A DNA stretch of 9,104 bases, from the NCBI GenBank assembly GCA_937914785.1, contig CALGIV010000236.1:1-9104 (forward strand), in the 5' to 3' direction. Under the pieces are notes generated by a model. That model was not told where the DNA came from and searched no databases. It was given only the letters and a program-made list of their open reading frames with translations. Source of the stretch: an uncultured Eubacteriaceae bacterium. GTDB taxonomy: Bacteria; Bacillota; Clostridia; Eubacteriales; UBA1433. Shown piece after piece: positions 5,977 through 9,104 of the stretch (positions are counted from its first letter, which is position 1; each line of letters starts with the position of its first letter). Made by a program: the position numbers and the translations under genes.

Positions 5977-7923
5977 AGATATTCAGATCTTATCTATGGC
6001 GATATTGTTTTTACAGGCAATACGCTGGGGTTGTCGAGAGGGATTTATCCGCGGCAGCCTGGTCGGGAATGTATAGCGGGCGCGTTTATTGCCTCGGATG
6101 GCGGAGTATGCGGCGCGTTTCCGCCGCAGACGACGTGCAACTTTATAGAAAACCAATCGGAAGCGTTGCTCCGCCTTCCTTCGGGTGCCGAAGTTGTATA
6201 TGCTGAGCTGATCTGGGGCGGCACATCAAGAACAGAGGCCGGCTCGGTTGAAAGCAATATTGACGATAGTATTCTTTTTACTGTAGCAGGTGATGTGGCC
6301 GCAGAGATTGCCCCTGATCCTGCGACTCGTTTTGAGGGTCAAATGGTCTCCGGCACAAATGTATTCACCTACACCCGTTCGGCCGATGTAACCGCCCTTG
6401 TTAAAAATGCCGGAGCCGGCACTTACAGCGTGGGCAGGGTGCCTGCTTTTCTCGACGGAAGTGACAGCACGTCTCGGCAGTCGGGGTGTGTTGGGTGGAC
6501 TCTTGCGGTGGCCTATCGCTTGAACGAGCAAGAGTCAGCAGCCAAAACAATTGCTCTTTATGTAGGCAGCCTTGCTGCGAAACAGTATGAAGAGCCGGTC
6601 TCTTATGCCTTTACCGGTTTTTTAACACCGGAACCACCGGCCGGAGCGCGATTGTTGCTCAGCGCCGCTGAGGGTGATTATATCTTAAAAGGAGATCAAA
6701 TTTTTTTCTCGACCCCCGGCAATGTCTTAGCCGATGTGCCCCTTTCAGGGCCAAATAACCCCGCGAATAATTTTTTTGCATCCCAGATAAACGACAGCAA
6801 AGGTGAGCTGGATACTGCCGGAAGCTTTGGAGATCGCAATCATCTTCGCGCAACATCGTCCGGCGATATATTTTATGGAACGAGTGCCGGAAGACAGGGG
6901 TGGGATATCACCAACGTGGATATTTCCGGTCATCTGGATGGTGCCAGAGACAGCGCTGTGTTAAAAATAAGCACTGTGGGCGATAGCATCCTGTTAAACG
7001 CCGTTGCATTGTCAATGGATATGCGATTGTCGCCTCCTGCGATTGTGATTATAAAGTCCGTCGATCGCTCTTATGCGATAGAAGGCAATGTGATCGATTA
7101 TAGCATTGAGGTTCGAAACAGCGGTGGTACAGATTTAAGTACTATCATCATTAAGGATGTGTTGCCGAGAGGATTATCTTTGTTGCCCGGTACGATTACG
7201 TTGGACGGAAAACCTTATTCCGGAAGTTTTGAAGAGGGCATTCAAGTGCCGCAGATTCGTGTTGGTGCAAGTTGTGTGATCGGATATCAGGTTATGTTGA
7301 ATGCTCGCCTGGCCAGGCAAGGGGAAGTGTTGCTGAACAAAGCTATCGCTGCCGGAGTTTGCAGCGTTTGTGGGCGCAGGGTAGAAGATAGCACCAGCGC
7401 CGATATCGATGTTGTTATGGGTAATATTGAAAAGCAGACGGATATCTCAACTGCCCGGTTTGGCGATATCGTTCATTATAAAATAACTTTTACAAACAAT
7501 TCATCTCTCGATATGGAAAACGTAAAAATAATCGATACAATTCCTCAGGGCGCATCTTTGATACAGGGTTCAATAAGGCCTGCGCCGGCATTGGAAGAGA
7601 CATTGCAGACAGGAATTTATTTAGGCCGCGTCGCTGCCGGAGCACAGGTGACGCTTGAATACAGCGTAATGATCAATTCGGTTATTCAGGATAAAATCGT
7701 CAATACGGCATCTGCGGCATTCAGTTTCCGCGATACCAGAGGGAATATACAGTCAGGTTCTACGCAGCCGGTTGTCAAGGTTGTTACAATCGCCCGGGAA
7801 GTTGATTGGGTCGTGCCGTGCATCGATGCTTATTATTTAAACTGGCTGATGAGTATGGCTTCATCAGCAGGATATTGTAAGGAGCAGCCGCTGGAGCAGA
7901 GTGTTTGTATGGCGAACTTTTGA
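5974..7923 (+). CDS. DUF11-repeat protein with N-terminal 'GDIVFTGNTLGLS' domain, no signal peptide
   Basis: The protein has 649 residues from the ATG at 5974. Residues 1-350 form an N-terminal domain that opens RYSDLIYGDIVFTGNTLGLS and includes VVYAELIWGG (about 74-83) and GWTLAVAYRL (about 174-183). The same motifs open very large DUF11 proteins of the Bacillus cereus group, as I remember them, and there too no classical signal peptide is seen. Two DUF11/conserved-repeat beta domains follow (about 355-481 and 484-603). Both have the typical order: D-Y-S-I-E-V-x-N or H-Y-K-I-T-F-x-N near the start, then D-x-(L/I)-P-x-G, then a closing N-x-A. The C-terminal tail (606-649) is short, with Cys616, Cys635 and Cys645. 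Further cysteines lie at 33, 46, 55, 172, 434, 463 and 466. There is no membrane helix or sorting motif. Known DUF11 proteins are surface or extracellular structural proteins; no enzyme activity is expected. The start region is unusual (see 5947-5976). A bidirectional terminator follows 50 bases after the stop. Confidence 0.88.
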   Translation: MRYSDLIYGDIVFTGNTLGLSRGIYPRQPGRECIAGAFIASDGGVCGAFPPQTTCNFIENQSEALLRLPSGAEVVYAELIWGGTSRTEAGSVESNIDDSILFTVAGDVAAEIAPDPATRFEGQMVSGTNVFTYTRSADVTALVKNAGAGTYSVGRVPAFLDGSDSTSRQSGCVGWTLAVAYRLNEQESAAKTIALYVGSLAAKQYEEPVSYAFTGFLTPEPPAGARLLLSAAEGDYILKGDQIFFSTPGNVLADVPLSGPNNPANNFFASQINDSKGELDTAGSFGDRNHLRATSSGDIFYGTSAGRQGWDITNVDISGHLDGARDSAVLKISTVGDSILLNAVALSMDMRLSPPAIVIIKSVDRSYAIEGNVIDYSIEVRNSGGTDLSTIIIKDVLPRGLSLLPGTITLDGKPYSGSFEEGIQVPQIRVGASCVIGYQVMLNARLARQGEVLLNKAIAAGVCSVCGRRVEDSTSADIDVVMGNIEKQTDISTARFGDIVHYKITFTNNSSLDMENVKIIDTIPQGASLIQGSIRPAPALEETLQTGIYLGRVAAGAQVTLEYSVMINSVIQDKIVNTASAAFSFRDTRGNIQSGSTQPVVKVVTIAREVDWVVPCIDAYYLNWLMSMASSAGYCKEQPLEQSVCMANF

Positions 7924-7976
7924 GAACGACAGGTTGTGCTTGATTTCTGTCGATAAAATAGTATTTTGAAGCATAT

Positions 7977-8008
7977 AAAAACGGCCGCCGTTTTCGGGTG
8001 GCCGTTTT
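7977..8008. terminator. Bidirectional intrinsic terminator between convergent genes
   Basis: AAAACGGCC (7978-7986) pairs with GGCCGTTTT (8000-8008), continued inward by a G-T wobble and two C-G pairs, around a small TTTT-centred loop. The arm is followed by TTTT on the plus strand and by TTTTT on the minus strand, so it can end the DUF11 transcript and the opposite Flg_new-protein transcript. It lies 54 bases past the DUF11 stop and 25 bases past the stop of the minus-strand gene. Confidence 0.85.
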
Positions 8009-8033
8009 AGTAATTTTTTAATGATTCGTTGCC

Positions 8034-9104
8034 TTAAGCCTGTTCATATACCTGTTCATACGCTTCGGCTTTTTCTCTCTCTTTACGACCTTGGCCAAGC
8101 AGACGTGCCGTGATAATGATCTGAATCAGCGTCAGTATGCCGAAGACGATCGTATACTGGTCGGCCAGCACCATTAAGTTGCGCATATCCTGTGTGAAGA
8201 GGAAGACCAGTACACTGGCAATGACTACGATTATCATCAGAATGATGCTTGGCACGCTGATGCGGCGGCGTTCTTCATTTTCATCTCCATCATTATGCTT
8301 TCTTTTTCGAACTGCTTTGATCGTTCCGATAATCGCAAAACAGATGCTCAGTATTGTGAGTATCAGGTTCAATAATGCCCACACTGCGTATTCTGTGCCG
8401 CCGTAAAGCGGGACTTCAGTATTGCCAATCGTAACGATGGGTTTGCCGGCTTCCTTGATTTCTTTAAGTGTCTCATCCGGTGGTTTGACAGGGGCCCTGC
8501 CCGTTGTCCATTTCGCATATAGCGTGGTGTTTTGAACGATCTTGTCTGTATCAAAATTCCAGGCGTTTGTGCACGCAGCCTCTTTATACCAGCCGTCAAA
8601 GATATACCCTGTGCGCGTCGGTGACGCCGGCGCGGCGATCGTTGTATCGCTCGGCACATTGGTAATGGGCGCAACGTAGCTGCCGCCCTGTGAATCAAAT
8701 GTTACCGTGTAAGTTTGCGCTGCGTCTTCCGTCCATTTGGCATACAAGGTGATGTTTGTCGTCACGCGGTCTGCAGCGAAGTTCCACATATTGATGCATG
8801 CGGTTTCTTTATACCAGCCGTTAAAGGTATAGCCTTCCTTTGCCGGTGCTGTTGGTATACGGATTGTCATGTCATAAGGCACGTTGGTGATGGGGGCAAC
8901 GTAGCTGCCACCCTGCGAATCGAACGTTACCGTATAAGTTAAAACAGGGTCTACAGGATTTGCGGTCCATCTTGCGTAGAGTATAATATTTGTTGTTACC
9001 CGGTCTGCATTGAAGCTCCACGCATTTGTACAGGCGGCTTCCTTATACCATCCGCCGAAGGTATACCCTGTGCGTGTTGGTGCTGTGGGTGCACTGACCG
9101 TTGT
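8034..9104 (-). CDS. Partial Flg_new/InlB-type repeat protein with C-terminal three-helix membrane anchor
   Basis: The last 356 residues are present; the N-terminus lies beyond the right edge, and the frame is open through base 9104. The visible part starts with three listerial/Flg_new repeats (PF09479 type; residues 1-47 partial, 57-125, 131-200). Each has TVTFDSQGGSYVAPITNVP, then GYTFxGWYKE, CxNxWxF and LYAKWT. These beta-grasp units are common spacers in surface proteins. After a short linker (201-238, with VPLYGG) come three hydrophobic segments (about 239-265, 284-303, 317-336). Basic residues (RKRKH) and an acidic stretch (DGDENEE) separate the first two, and the tail KEREKAEAYEQVYEQA is charged. 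The positive-inside rule puts the repeats outside, the RKRKH loop inside and the tail inside. This arrangement recurs, as I recall, at the C-terminus of Firmicute InlB-repeat proteins in place of LPXTG. No sortase motif is seen. The ligand and the N-terminal domain are unknown. Confidence 0.88.
   Translation of the reverse strand, partial: TTVSAPTAPTRTGYTFGGWYKEAACTNAWSFNADRVTTNIILYARWTANPVDPVLTYTVTFDSQGGSYVAPITNVPYDMTIRIPTAPAKEGYTFNGWYKETACINMWNFAADRVTTNITLYAKWTEDAAQTYTVTFDSQGGSYVAPITNVPSDTTIAAPASPTRTGYIFDGWYKEAACTNAWNFDTDKIVQNTTLYAKWTTGRAPVKPPDETLKEIKEAGKPIVTIGNTEVPLYGGTEYAVWALLNLILTILSICFAIIGTIKAVRKRKHNDGDENEERRRISVPSIILMIIVVIASVLVFLFTQDMRNLMVLADQYTIVFGILTLIQIIITARLLGQGRKEREKAEAYEQVYEQA
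8505..9104 (-). repeat. Tandem DNA and protein repeats of about 225-234 bp encoding Flg_new units
   Basis: At least two full units and one partial unit lie head to tail. The protein period is 75 residues between the second and third units and 78 between the first and second. Segment 8887-8940 and segment 8662-8715, exactly 225 bases apart, differ at 7 of 54 positions, mostly silent. The array probably continues past the window edge. This degree of identity makes copy-number change by recombination or slippage plausible. Confidence 0.85.

Noticed and set aside
5955..6206. Open frame from a GTG just after GGAGGT, overlapping the DUF11 gene
   Set aside because: The Shine-Dalgarno distance is only 2 bases and the translation is low-complexity with no domain. 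The other frame encodes a long, clearly recognisable DUF11 protein.
4405..7923. vWA/DUF11 pair as a pilus-like operon with sortase
   Set aside because: Neither protein has an LPXTG-type motif or C-terminal hydrophobic tail, and no sortase gene is present in the window.
7927..7952. CGACAG...CTGTCG hairpin just after the DUF11 stop, as a terminator
   Set aside because: Only 6 bp with a 14-base loop and no T-run directly after it. The strong hairpin at 7977-8008 explains termination.
8505..9104. Regular repeats at the right edge as a CRISPR array or non-coding satellite
   Set aside because: The period is 225-234 bp, always a multiple of three, and every unit translates as an Flg_new repeat with mostly silent differences.

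Overview
The window is a run of surface-protein genes from what is most likely a Gram-positive anaerobe of the Bacillota (Clostridia or a close relative). Three things point there: strong AGGAGG-type ribosome binding sites, sigma-A promoters and AT-rich spacers on moderately AT-rich coding DNA; three cell-wall-binding type 2 (CWB2) modules joined to a papain-like protease, as in the clostridial Cwp84 group; and listerial/Flg_new beta-grasp repeats ending in a Firmicute-type membrane anchor. No genus can be fixed from the sequence alone.

Layout, left to right. Bases 1-146 (minus) hold the first 48 codons of a small membrane protein, perhaps of the YhhN/lysoplasmalogenase type, with its own promoter and ribosome binding site. 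Bases 340-4116 (minus) encode a 1258-residue secreted cysteine protease: signal peptide, C1A catalytic domain, lectin-like domain, a stalk of Ig/Fn3/repeat domains and three CWB2 modules. A hairpin terminator overlaps its stop codon. The divergent spacer 4117-4404 carries a good sigma-A promoter for the protease, an 11-bp perfect inverted repeat, and a possible -10 element for the rightward gene. Bases 4405-5781 (plus) encode a von Willebrand A (vWA) protein with an intact metal site and a cysteine-rich C-terminal domain. Bases 5974-7923 (plus) encode a two-DUF11 protein with an N-terminal domain of the 'GDIVFTGNTLGLS' type. Neither rightward protein has a signal peptide, membrane segment or sortase motif. 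A bidirectional terminator at 7977-8008 separates them from a convergent gene (8034 to beyond 9104, minus) encoding Flg_new/InlB-type repeats and a three-helix C-terminal membrane anchor.

Working together: the protease and the Flg_new protein look like ordinary envelope proteins, one held by CWB2 modules to wall polymers and one by membrane helices. The vWA and DUF11 pair is the most unusual part. The two genes lie in tandem with no visible terminator between them, share DUF11-like beta domains and cysteine-rich ends, and have no visible export route. My inference is that they form a disulfide-linked layer reached without the Sec pathway, for example on the spore surface after mother-cell synthesis. 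The sequence suggests this but does not prove it.
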